From: an uncultured Succiniclasticum sp.
Lineage (GTDB): Bacteria; Bacillota; Negativicutes; Acidaminococcales; Acidaminococcaceae
Length of the DNA stretch: 64,000 nucleotides
Assembly: GCA_900544275.1 (NCBI GenBank)
Contig: UQUU01000001.1
Location: forward strand, 186,001-250,000
Reading direction: 5' to 3'
The position numbers and the translations under genes are program-made. Positions 35,702-44,237 of this stretch are shown piece after piece. The notes below the pieces were generated by a model. The model saw nothing but the letters and a program-made list of their open reading frames with translations, made no database searches and had not been told where the DNA came from. Every line of letters begins with the position of its first letter. Position 1 is the first letter of the stretch.

Positions 35702-38119
35702 TTAAAAGTGATCCGGTTGATAACGATAGCTGTACCAGCGGATCTTATCTTTGTGCAGCTCCACCTTAAGCGAACCCATCAGGTCTGTCCGCAAAATAAG
35801 GCTCCCACTGTCCCGCAGCCGTTCCAGCGCACCCATAGCAGGATGCCCGTAGCGATTGTTTTTGCCACAGGAGATCACGGCAATTTGCGGGCGGATATGC
35901 CGCAGGAAAAAAGGCGAAGAGGAACCGTCCGAACCGTGATGACTGACTTTCAGGACTTCTGCCGGCCGGAGCCGGTCTCTGGCCATTTCCTCTGTTTCCA
36001 TCCCCGCATCGCCCGTAAATACCAGAGAATGACCATCACAGAACAATTGCAGGATCAGAGACGCTTCATTCATGCTGTCTGCCGGCGGGCCGTTGTCGCC
36101 TCCCGCCGCCGAGGCCACAGCAATGCGGCAATCCCCGATTTCCCGTACATCTCCTTTTTGCAGATACTCCACCTTCGTTGCCTTTCGCTTCCTGAAAAGA
36201 CCGGTTAAAAAATGCTTTTTTTCGACTCTTGTGGCCAATAGATTTAATAATTTCTGCACATCTCCTGATGCCGCCGTGCAATTCCCCAAAAATACCTTAT
36301 CCACAAAAAACTCTCGTGCCACATAAGAAGCGCCGCCCGCATGATCGTGATCCCCATGGCTGAGACATAGGACATCCAGTTTCGTCACCCCCAGATAACG
36401 CAGATAAGGGGCCAGCACCAGGCGTCCGATATCTGCCGTTTCCCGGAGGCCGCCGGTGTCGATCAGAATATGCTTTCCTGCCGGAGTCCTTACCAGCGCC
36501 GCATCCCCCTGCCCCACATCCATGAAATAAACAGTCAGCGGCCGGGGCAGCAGAAGCGGAAATGCCCAAAATAGCAAAAACAATGCGGCAGTCAGCCTGA
36601 GCCAGTAACTGCGCCACTTTCCTGTAAAACGCAAAAACGGCCCCACATCCAGAAAACCTGCCAGAAAGCCCCAGTAACAAAGAGAGCGCGGTATGCCCCA
36701 GTCCGCCACATCCAGCACGGCAAAAGGCAGTTGCTCCAGCAGTTTGCCGGATGCGATCACGCCCTGCACCAGCGTTTCTGCCACAGACAAAAAACACTGG
36801 CCTGTTGCCCAGCCGCAGCTAAGGCAGAGCAGGCCGGGCAAAAAAGTCAAAGCGGCAAGTTCCAGTGCCGGAAGTAGCAAAACGTTACTCAACACAGCAA
36901 TAAGGGAAAGGCGATGAAAATAAAACACGGTAAACGGAAGGGCGGCAAGCTGCGCCGTCAGCGAGATCCCCAACAAAGAGCGCAAACTGTCCGGCCATCG
37001 CTCCGGCACATAGGCGGTGATCCGCTTTGCCGCAACAAGCAACCCTGTCACTGTAATAAAAGATAATTGAAAGCTGATGTCCGCCAGCCATAACGGTTTA
37101 ATCAACAGCATCCCCCAGGCAGTCAGCAGCAATAAATGAAAAGAAGAAATCTGCCCGCCCCGCTCCTTACCCCACAAAAAAGCGGCAGCCATAATAGTGG
37201 CCCGCAATATAGCCGGGCGCAACCCGCAGAAAAAAGCATACAGAAATAAAAAGAAAAGGATACCGTAAAAACGTATCTTTCGCGGCAACGGGCGCAGAAG
37301 CACCCATAAAAAAGCGGTAAGAAGAGTGACATGAGTACCGGATACCGCCAATAAATGCGCCATTCCGTTATTGCGGAACACATCGGCATCTTCTTCGTTC
37401 ACCCCCTGATATCCGCCAAATAGAATACCGGGAAGGATCAGCCCTGCCTGCGTCCGCAAATGAGCGGCAGCCAGTGTACGAAGCCGCTGTGCCAGCGCAA
37501 CCGGACGCCGCCAGAAAGATAAAGGCCGGCCGACAGGTTTTACAGCGGCGCAGGACAGCGACATTCTTCCATAAATGCCGGCGACCCCGGCGGCCAGATA
37601 CCCATTATATGTGCCGGGATTCCGCAAATAAACCAACTCATCCAATTTCCCTGTAATTTCTATTTTTTCCTGCAACAGGCAATTCAAAAGCTGCCGTTCC
37701 GTAAGCAGGTGAGGGGACTCATCTTCCCGGTTTGTTGTCCCGGTTTTAATAAATAGCCTCACCTTCCCACGCAGCGGCCTTTCCGCACAAAGTATCCCAC
37801 TGACCCCCTCCCGCTTTATTTTCAGGCTGTCCGGTTCCATCTCCCCCTGCACCGTAATCTGCCGACCCATATATGGGTGCCAGAGCGACTGGGGGCGCTG
37901 CGCCTGACAACTGAGCCAGAAACCGCCTAATGCGATACCGGTAAAAAGCAAGACAAGAAGCCATTTCTGTTTCCTGTAATCCGGGCTCAACCTGCAGGCA
38001 AGCAAAAAGGCAAACGCCAAAACGCTGCCGGCCACAGGCGGTGCTTTAGCCGGATATAGTCCCGCCAAATCCCCTGCGCAAAAACAGACGAATCCGGCTA
38101 AAAGCCAGTATCTAAACAT
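35702..38119 (-). CDS. comEC: DNA internalisation protein ComEC/Rec2
   Basis: An 805-aa polytopic membrane channel for DNA uptake. N-terminal DUF4131-like part (to about 200), central Competence domain (about 215-490; NNGMAHLLAVSGTHV, GLRPAILRATIMA) with many helices, and C-terminal metallo-beta-lactamase domain (about 540-790; MDVGQGDAALV, LSHGDHDHAGG, VSHHGSDGSS). The metal-binding HxDHxG motif is intact. Together with comEA and comFC it suggests a functional transformation route. Confidence 0.95.
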   Translation of the reverse strand: MFRYWLLAGFVCFCAGDLAGLYPAKAPPVAGSVLAFAFLLACRLSPDYRKQKWLLVLLFTGIALGGFWLSCQAQRPQSLWHPYMGRQITVQGEMEPDSLKIKREGVSGILCAERPLRGKVRLFIKTGTTNREDESPHLLTERQLLNCLLQEKIEITGKLDELVYLRNPGTYNGYLAAGVAGIYGRMSLSCAAVKPVGRPLSFWRRPVALAQRLRTLAAAHLRTQAGLILPGILFGGYQGVNEEDADVFRNNGMAHLLAVSGTHVTLLTAFLWVLLRPLPRKIRFYGILFFLFLYAFFCGLRPAILRATIMAAAFLWGKERGGQISSFHLLLLTAWGMLLIKPLWLADISFQLSFITVTGLLVAAKRITAYVPERWPDSLRSLLGISLTAQLAALPFTVFYFHRLSLIAVLSNVLLLPALELAALTFLPGLLCLSCGWATGQCFLSVAETLVQGVIASGKLLEQLPFAVLDVADWGIPRSLCYWGFLAGFLDVGPFLRFTGKWRSYWLRLTAALFLLFWAFPLLLPRPLTVYFMDVGQGDAALVRTPAGKHILIDTGGLRETADIGRLVLAPYLRYLGVTKLDVLCLSHGDHDHAGGASYVAREFFVDKVFLGNCTAASGDVQKLLNLLATRVEKKHFLTGLFRKRKATKVEYLQKGDVREIGDCRIAVASAAGGDNGPPADSMNEASLILQLFCDGHSLVFTGDAGMETEEMARDRLRPAEVLKVSHHGSDGSSSPFFLRHIRPQIAVISCGKNNRYGHPAMGALERLRDSGSLILRTDLMGSLKVELHKDKIRWYSYRYQPDHF

Positions 38120-38217
38120 GTTCTTGCCAACCTTTCTTAAATTATTTACAATAAATATATGAAAATAAAAGTAAAACGCTACACAGCAATGCTAAACACA
38201 ATGTCACATACGGCGCG

Positions 38218-38242
38218 CCGCAGTTTTTTGCAAAATCTGCGG
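38218..38242. other. Hairpin between comEC and the repeat array
   Basis: A 6-bp stem CCGCAG/CTGCGG (38218-38223 with 38237-38242) around TTTTTTGCAAAAT, which itself nearly pairs. It lies just before the 16-bp tandem repeats. Function unknown. Confidence 0.5.
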
Positions 38243-38258
38243 CACAATACAAAATACA

Positions 38259-38402
38259 GCAATACAAAAGAGCAAAAACACAAAAGTGTAACAACACAGA
38301 AATGCAACAATACAAAAGAGCAACAACACAAAAATGTAACAACACAAAAATGTAACAATACAGAAATGCAACAATACAAAAGAGCAACAACACAGAAATG
38401 CC
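38259..38402. repeat. Nine-copy 16-bp tandem repeat in a 5' leader
   Basis: Exactly nine contiguous 16-nt units. Three variants occur: A ACAATACAAAAGAGCA, B ACAACACAGAAATGCA, C ACAACACAAAAATGTA, in the order A-C-B-A-C-C-B-A-B with a few changes. A tenth, degenerate unit (38403-38418) ends in GAAGGAGG, which is the ribosome-binding site of the downstream amidohydrolase. The array has almost no T on the plus strand and leaves all frames open, producing spurious reading frames on both strands. 16 is not a multiple of 3, so it is not a coding repeat. Confidence 0.95.
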
Positions 38403-38426
38403 ATGGCACAGAAGGAGGATTTCCCC

Positions 38427-39677
38427 ATGATCTCGTCTCAAAGACTGAAAGAGCAACTCGCACATTTGCAGACGCTGACTACACCGGAGGGCAAAGGTAT
38501 CAACCGACTGGCCTTTTCCGATGCCGACTGGCAAGGCCGTGCCTACCTTATGTCCCTGATGCGGGAGGCAGGCCTCTTTCTGCGCACCGATGCGTTTGGC
38601 AATGTAATCGGACACCGGGCAGGCAAAAACGAAGCCTTACCGGCTATTATGTGCGGTTCCCACGGAGACAGTGTACCGGAAGGCGGCAACTATGACGGCA
38701 TCGTCGGTATCCTGGCCGGTATCGAAGTGGCCCGCAGTATGCAGGAAGACGGGTTTATCAATGACAGACCGCTGGAGATCGTTCTTTTCATGTGTGAAGA
38801 AAGCAGCCGTTTTAACTCCGCCACCCTGGGCAGCAAAGCCATGCGCGGACACCTTGCGGAACAAGATTTGCGGCGTTTGCGGGACAAAAAAGGCAACACC
38901 TTGTATGACGTATTAAAAAAACGGAATCTGAAGCCGGAGCAACTGGCCTCCGCTTTCTATACCAAGCCGTTGACCGCCTTTCTGGAGATTCATATCGAGC
39001 AGGGCAAAGTGCTGGAACATGAGCAGTTACAACTGGGAGTGGTCACCGGTATTGCCGCCCCCACCCGCTTAAAGATCCATTTCCACGGCAATGCGGATCA
39101 CAGCGGCGCGACCCCGATGCACTTACGGCACGATGGTCTATGCGCTGCGGCGGAAACCATTTTAGCAGTAGAACGGATCGCTTCTGTTCCTACTCCTGAA
39201 ACCTCTTCGGTAGTGGGAACCGTAGGTGTGGTAGAAGTGACTCCCGGCGCCCTGAATGTCGTTCCGGGAGAAGTTACCATCGGCATCGATATCCGCAGCA
39301 TCTCCCCGGAAAAGAAAAAAGCTGCGGCGAAAGCGGTAAGGGAGCAGACAGAAAAAATCTGTCGACAAAGAAACATCCCTTATACCATAGAAGAATTAAA
39401 TGACGATCCGCCTGTCAAACTGGATCCCCGCATGGTGGAATTTCTTTCCCAATGCTGCCGGGACCAGGGGAAACGCTATAAACAGATGCCCAGCGGCGCA
39501 GGTCATGATGCTATGCATTGGGCCGGGTATACCCCTACGGGCATGTTATTTCTGCCCTGCAAGAACGGCATCAGCCATAATCCGGCTGAATCCGCCACGC
39601 TGGAGGATATCACCGGCGCCACGCAGGTACTGGAGCAGGCCATCCGCAAACTTTGCGGCAGGGAAGAACTGTTGTAA
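38427..39677 (+). CDS. M20 family amidohydrolase (allantoate / N-carbamoyl-amino-acid hydrolase type)
   Basis: A 416-aa zinc amidohydrolase of the AllC/HyuC/AmaB group, which hydrolyses N-carbamoyl or ureido groups. Metal and substrate motifs are seen: GSHGDSVPEGGNYDG (about 72-86), MCEESSRF (Glu-Glu), HIEQGKVLE (about 185), GNADHSGATPM, and SGAGHDAMHWAG near 355. ATG 38427 follows AAGGAGG by 9 nt; an ATG at 38403 lies on the repeat array and is rejected. It is a lone plus-strand gene between comEC and comEA. Substrate (allantoate, carbamoyl-amino acid) is not decided by sequence. Confidence 0.92.
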   Translation: MISSQRLKEQLAHLQTLTTPEGKGINRLAFSDADWQGRAYLMSLMREAGLFLRTDAFGNVIGHRAGKNEALPAIMCGSHGDSVPEGGNYDGIVGILAGIEVARSMQEDGFINDRPLEIVLFMCEESSRFNSATLGSKAMRGHLAEQDLRRLRDKKGNTLYDVLKKRNLKPEQLASAFYTKPLTAFLEIHIEQGKVLEHEQLQLGVVTGIAAPTRLKIHFHGNADHSGATPMHLRHDGLCAAAETILAVERIASVPTPETSSVVGTVGVVEVTPGALNVVPGEVTIGIDIRSISPEKKKAAAKAVREQTEKICRQRNIPYTIEELNDDPPVKLDPRMVEFLSQCCRDQGKRYKQMPSGAGHDAMHWAGYTPTGMLFLPCKNGISHNPAESATLEDITGATQVLEQAIRKLCGREELL

Positions 39678-39791
39678 ACCGGGCAAAGCATCAGGCCTTT
39701 AAGCTCTGCGCTCCTCTCTGAATATTGCGGGTATCTTGCTGCTCCAACAGCCACGATCGTACTGCCTATCGTACAGCCTTACAGGAAATCA

Positions 39792-40565
39792 TCAGATTGT
39801 CACCTGGTGCCGCAGCTTCTCCAGTTTTGCCGGGCCGATACCCGCCACTTTTAACAGGTCTTCAATACAACGAAACCCATACCGGGTCCGATAAGCAACG
39901 ATGCGTTTCGCTGTCGCCGGACCGACCCCCGGCAATAGGGTAAGTTCAGCCTCGGAAGCCGCGTTTAAATTGATCAGGGCGGCACGTTCCCCTTCATCCC
40001 CCCGAAATCCCCTGCCGTTTTCTTCTTGCGGAAGAAGACGGCCCTTTTTATGCATTTTTCCCTGCGCCTCCATTTGCTCCCGGTCGGCCAGAGGATCCGA
40101 TTGCCCTCTCACAGTTTCCCTGACTTTTCCCGCTTCTTCAGCCGGGAAAACGCCCTGCCTTACCGTTTTTCCCCGAGGTTTTTCTGCCTGCAATCGTTTC
40201 CAGCGCGCCTGGGACATACGCGGTATTTTAATATGCGTTCCTTCTTTACAGACCTTGGCCAGGTTGACCCGATCCATATCTGCTTCTTCCGTAATACCCC
40301 CGGCCAATAAAATCGCTTCCTGGGCGCGGCTCCCTTTCGGGACACGGTACAGGCCCGGTTTTGCCACAGCGCCGCTGATGCACACCGTCACTTCTATTGT
40401 CTGTACAGGCGACACAGCACCCTGCGCCGCGCTCTGCCGCGCCTGCTGCTCTGCCTCCTCCCGTCCTCCATCCCACCAGGCTGCCAGACAGCACAGAAGG
40501 ATACTGACACCGATCCACAGTAGCTTTTGTATTTTATTTTTCTCCAATGCGCACGTCCTTTCCAT
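39792..40565 (-). CDS. comEA: ComEA-type DNA-binding protein
   Basis: A 257-aa membrane-anchored DNA receptor for transformation. One N-terminal transmembrane helix (about 15-32), an SLBB domain (about 60-115; VCISGAVAKPGLYRVPKGSRAQEAI), a long basic/acidic linker, and a C-terminal helix-hairpin-helix pair (LNAASEAELTLLPGVGPATAKRIVAYR, about 200-255). Starts ATG 40565 or 40568; a TTG 18 nt further, after AAAGGA, is also good. Downstream of leuS, separated by a long gap with a terminator. Confidence 0.92.
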   Translation of the reverse strand: MERTCALEKNKIQKLLWIGVSILLCCLAAWWDGGREEAEQQARQSAAQGAVSPVQTIEVTVCISGAVAKPGLYRVPKGSRAQEAILLAGGITEEADMDRVNLAKVCKEGTHIKIPRMSQARWKRLQAEKPRGKTVRQGVFPAEEAGKVRETVRGQSDPLADREQMEAQGKMHKKGRLLPQEENGRGFRGDEGERAALINLNAASEAELTLLPGVGPATAKRIVAYRTRYGFRCIEDLLKVAGIGPAKLEKLRHQVTI

Positions 40566-40785
40566 CATTCCCTTTTCAGATCCGGGGGTTCCTCTTGCTC
40601 TAATAAACAAGGCAGACCCAATCACTTTCTCTGCTGTTTCGGCTTGCGGCTTTCATTCCCATTGTGCCTGCCTTATGCGACCCTATGCCCCGATCTGCTG
40701 TCCTTATGCAAAATAACAAAAAAGACGAAGCCCCGCTTTGCGCAGCCCCCAAACACCCGGAACTGTGCAAACGATAGTTTCGTCC

Positions 40786-40806
40786 TTACACTACGCCAAT
40801 TTTCAT
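40786..40806 (-). CDS. Six-codon ORF (MKIGVV) with strong RBS
   Basis: On the minus strand AAAAAAGGAGATGAGAAG precedes ATG 40806; the frame reads Met-Lys-Ile-Gly-Val-Val-stop. It is followed by a GACGAA...TTCGTC pairing and TTTTTT. It could be a leader peptide or a decayed gene start. The 480-nt gap between comEA and leuS otherwise holds only the leuS terminator. Confidence 0.3.
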   Translation of the reverse strand: MKIGVV

Positions 40807-40890
40807 CTTCTCATCTCCTTTTTTCCTTTACCCATACCACCCATGCCTGTCAGCAACTTTGCATCGATCCTATCGGTAAAAAACAAAAGT

Positions 40891-40924
40891 ATGGCAGGGA
40901 CACAGGTTCATGCGCACCTGCCAT
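40891..40924 (-). terminator. Terminator after leuS
   Basis: An 8-bp stem ATGGCAGG/CCTGCCAT (40891-40898 with 40917-40924) with an inner AGGT/ACCT stem, followed on the minus strand by ACTTTTGTTTTTT. Confidence 0.88.
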
Positions 40925-41049
40925 CATTCTATTCAATTAATTCACTTGCGTCATTACTTGCGCGGTAAGTTTACCCTGCTGTTGCGCAACAACCTGGCGT
41001 TGCTATGCCCTGCCGGCCTTACCTTCTTTAGTACTTTATCTCTTGCTGT

Positions 41050-43536
41050 TTATTTGACTACCACATTAACCAGATGCCCCGGTACCGCAATCACCTTACG
41101 CACCGTGCCTGTACCGATCAACTCTTGAATATGCGGATCCTCCAGGGCCAGTTTTTCCAGCGCCGCTTTATCAATTTCCGCCGGCACCATAATCCGCCCG
41201 CGGACCTTGCCATTGATCTGCAAAACAATTTCCACCTGATCCACTTTCAGCGCCGTCGGTTCAAAGGCCGGCCAGGCTTGCTCATGTACACTGGAAGAAG
41301 CGTCAATGACGTTCTGCCATAATTCTTCGGTAATATGAGGCACGAAGGGAGCCAAAAGCCGTAAAAGGCCGCTGACGGTTTCATACACCAAGCCCGCGTT
41401 ATACTCTGTTTTAGCTTCTTTATACGCATACATGGCGTTAACCAGTTCCATCAGAGAGCTGATTGCCGTATTGAAATTGAAACGCTGCTCAATATCCTCC
41501 CCCACCTTCTTAATCGAAGCATGGAGCGCACGCCGCAGATCTTTATCGGCCTCATCCAGCGCTGCGGCATCGTAACGGGTCACTTTCTGCCCTGCCACAT
41601 CCTGGAAATGGGCTACGATGCGCCAGACACGATTCAGGAAACGGAAACTGCCTTCTACCCCCTGATCGCTCCATTCCAATTCTCTTTCCGGCGGCGCCGC
41701 AAACAAAATGAATAAACGAGCCGTATCCGCACCGTACTTACCCAGAATCTCTTCCGGCGAAACCACATTTCCCAAAGACTTGCTCATCTTCGCCCCGTCT
41801 TTGATCACCATGCCCTGGGTCAGCAGGTTGGCAAAAGGTTCGTCATAATCCACCAATCCTTCATCCCGCAATACTTTCAGGAAGAACCGGGAATAAAGCA
41901 AATGCAGGATCGCATGTTCAATACCGCCGATATACTGATCGACGGGGCCCCAGTAGGCATTCAGTTCTTTCGCAAAAGGCGCCTTGTCATTTTTCGGGTC
42001 GGTATAGCGCAAATAATACCAGGAAGAACACAGGAACGTATCCATGGTATCCGTTTCACGTACCGCATCTCCGCCGCACTTAGGGCATTTACAATGCAAG
42101 AAGCTTTCACTGGTGGCCAGCGGTGATTTCGCGCCGGCATTAAACTTAACATCTTCCGGCAGCAGAACAGGCAGCTGTTCTTCCGGCACCAACACTTCAC
42201 CGCAATGAGGGCAATAAATGATGGGGATCGGAGCCCCCCAATACCGCTGACGGGAAATCAGCCAGTCCCGCAGACGATAATTGATACGGCGCCTGCCTAT
42301 GCCAAGGGCTTCAATTTCATCACTGATTGCCTTCATGGCCTCGGTATTTTTCATCCCGTCAAACTTGCCGCTGTTGACCAGGACACCTTCCGCTTCATAG
42401 GCTTCCGTCATATCCTCTAATTGTAAATCCCGATCGGCCGGTTTAATGACCAAAATCTTCGGAATATTATATTTCGTGGCAAACATCCAGTCGCGCTGGT
42501 CGCCGGTAGGCACACCCATGACTGCGCCGGTACCATAATCATACAGCACATAATTGGTGATCCAGATCTGCACCTGATTGCCGGTCAACGGATGGACACA
42601 GTCAAACCCGGTATACATGCCTTCCTTCTCACTGGTGCTGGAAGTACGTTCAATATCGCTGGTATTACGAACTTTATCGCAGAAAGCGCGCAGCTCCGCT
42701 TCGTTAGGATTCCTTTCCAGAATTTTATCCACGATAGGATGCTCCGGCGGCACTACCACAAAGGTGACGCCCATGATCGTATCCGGCCGGGTCGTATAAA
42801 CCGGCAGCTTTTCCTGCAAAGCCGGCACGTCAAAGCTGAACTCCAAACCTTCGCTGCGACCGATCCAGTTGGCCTGCATGGTCTTGACCCGCTCCGGCCA
42901 GCCGGGGATCTTGTCCAGATCTTTTAATAATTCATCGGCATAATCGGTGATCTTAAAGAACCACTGGCTCAGCTGCTTTTTATGTACTTCGTTATGACAG
43001 CGCCAGCATTTCCCGTCTTCCACCTGTTCATTTGCCAGCACGGTGTTGCAATGATCGCACCAGTTAACGGAAGACTTTTTCTTGACCGCCAGACCCCGTT
43101 TATAAAACAGTTCGAAAAACCACTGGGTCCATTTATAATAGTCCGGCATACAGGTAATGGCTTCCCGGTCCCAATCATAAGACAGGCCCAGCGCTTTCAG
43201 CTGACGGGTCATATTGGCAATATTCTCCAGTGTCCATTTTTTCGGAGGAATATTATGTTCAATTGCCGCATTTTCCGCCGGCATGCCAAAAGAATCGTAA
43301 CCCATAGGATGCAGCACGTTCATGCCCCGCATCGTACGAAAACGGGCCACTACGTCGCCAATAGAATAATTACGCACATGCCCCATATGCAGATTGCCGG
43401 AAGGATAAGGAAACATTTCCAGCACATAAGATTTCGGTTTGGACAGATCCGCTTCCCGTTTAAATGTTTTGTTGTCTTCCCAATACTTCTGCCATTTCGC
43501 TTCTATGGCATGGGGCGCATATTTTTCGTCTATCAT
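41050..43536 (-). CDS. leuS: Leucyl-tRNA synthetase
   Basis: A class Ia synthetase of 828 aa. HIGH motif PSGNLHMGHVRNY (about 42-54), CP1 editing domain (about 220-420), zinc-binding Cys pairs (CDHC/CWRC and CPHC/CPKC) and KMSKSLGN near 590 are all seen, as is the C-terminal anticodon-binding part. ATG 43536 follows GGAGGT by 7 nt. No T-box is present in its leader; a near-consensus promoter lies 47 nt upstream. Confidence 0.98.
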   Translation of the reverse strand: MIDEKYAPHAIEAKWQKYWEDNKTFKREADLSKPKSYVLEMFPYPSGNLHMGHVRNYSIGDVVARFRTMRGMNVLHPMGYDSFGMPAENAAIEHNIPPKKWTLENIANMTRQLKALGLSYDWDREAITCMPDYYKWTQWFFELFYKRGLAVKKKSSVNWCDHCNTVLANEQVEDGKCWRCHNEVHKKQLSQWFFKITDYADELLKDLDKIPGWPERVKTMQANWIGRSEGLEFSFDVPALQEKLPVYTTRPDTIMGVTFVVVPPEHPIVDKILERNPNEAELRAFCDKVRNTSDIERTSSTSEKEGMYTGFDCVHPLTGNQVQIWITNYVLYDYGTGAVMGVPTGDQRDWMFATKYNIPKILVIKPADRDLQLEDMTEAYEAEGVLVNSGKFDGMKNTEAMKAISDEIEALGIGRRRINYRLRDWLISRQRYWGAPIPIIYCPHCGEVLVPEEQLPVLLPEDVKFNAGAKSPLATSESFLHCKCPKCGGDAVRETDTMDTFLCSSWYYLRYTDPKNDKAPFAKELNAYWGPVDQYIGGIEHAILHLLYSRFFLKVLRDEGLVDYDEPFANLLTQGMVIKDGAKMSKSLGNVVSPEEILGKYGADTARLFILFAAPPERELEWSDQGVEGSFRFLNRVWRIVAHFQDVAGQKVTRYDAAALDEADKDLRRALHASIKKVGEDIEQRFNFNTAISSLMELVNAMYAYKEAKTEYNAGLVYETVSGLLRLLAPFVPHITEELWQNVIDASSSVHEQAWPAFEPTALKVDQVEIVLQINGKVRGRIMVPAEIDKAALEKLALEDPHIQELIGTGTVRKVIAVPGHLVNVVVK

Positions 43537-43582
43537 TATCCTGACCTCCAGATCCTGCAATACTTCCAATTATAACTATTAA

Positions 43583-43611
43583 ATTATACAACCCAGGGCA
43601 GTATAAGTCAA
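43583..43611 (-). promoter_or_regulatory. leuS promoter
   Basis: TTGACT (43606-43611), 17 nt, TATAAT (43583-43588) on the minus strand. Confidence 0.8.
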
Positions 43612-43823
43612 TTTGCGGCACTATAAGCACTCTATAAAGCTGCCACGGACAATCTTTTCTTTATATACTGTATGCTGAGGCTGGCGTATTTTCAATATAC
43701 CAAAATAATAAAGAGGGAGATGCTGTTCTTTGCTCACAGTATATTTCTCACCTCTTTCTGACAGGGGGATTTCTTTTCTGCACGCTACGCTTACCCAACT
43801 GACCAAAGTTCATAAAATTTTAA

Positions 43824-43857
43824 AATATTGGAGTGACTCAACGTTCACTCCAATATT
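43824..43857. terminator. Bidirectional hairpin at left end of the island
   Basis: A perfect 13-bp stem (43824-43836 with 43845-43857), 8-nt loop, flanked by T-rich sequence in both directions. It could end the decarboxylase operon transcript coming from 44238. The gap 43612-43823 shows nothing I recognise. Confidence 0.75.
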
Positions 43858-43942
43858 TTTATAAAACCTCTTAATTCTTAACCAGCACTTGAAATATTTG
43901 TAAGCACACACACAAGAATCATCAAAAACAGCACCATTACTC

Positions 43943-44044
43943 TTACTGCAACGGCACAACTTCCAACCCCAGGTTCTCTTTATAGAATTTTAAACTGGCT
44001 TCAGGATTTAGCACGTTAGAATTATTATGCGCGACCTTTATCAT
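43943..44044 (-). pseudogene. Truncated glyoxalase (VOC) gene fragment
   Basis: A 33-codon frame from ATG 44044 begins MIKVAHNN-SNVLNPEASLKFY and continues KENLGLEVV before a stop. This is the N-terminal start of lactoylglutathione-lyase-type VOC proteins, which are about 125 aa. The rest of the domain is missing. About 20 further codons in another frame (43862-43942) are hydrophobic and unrelated. It looks like a remnant left where the A/T-rich island joins the chromosome. Confidence 0.65.
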
Positions 44045-44237
44045 CGCAATTTCACTTTTTCACACTAGCATCTGATTTTATTCCACATATTTTGCGGATT
44101 TATCACATCCTATGCTCCTATACTTACTATATCTTCCTAATAACACATTGATAAAATTTCCATGCTATATACTTTTTATCAAAATGACAGCAAATAGAAA
44201 GAACGTCGCTGCTAAATAAGCTTTCCGGAATGAGCCA

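Noticed and set aside
38259..38402. CRISPR array
   Set aside because: Units are contiguous 16-mers with no spacers, not palindromic, and no cas genes are nearby.
38159..38695. 178-codon plus-strand frame and several Cys/Leu-rich minus-strand frames over the 16-bp repeats
   Set aside because: The repeat has almost no T on the plus strand, so stop codons cannot form; the frames overlap the amidohydrolase out of frame and lack RBS.
43621..43806. 61-codon minus-strand frame upstream of leuS
   Set aside because: No ribosome-binding site, no motif, ends short of the leuS promoter region; most likely chance.
43537..43823. T-box leader before leuS, and likewise before cysS and gltX
   Set aside because: No T-box core (GGTGGNACCGCG-like) in these leaders, unlike the clear one before trpB.
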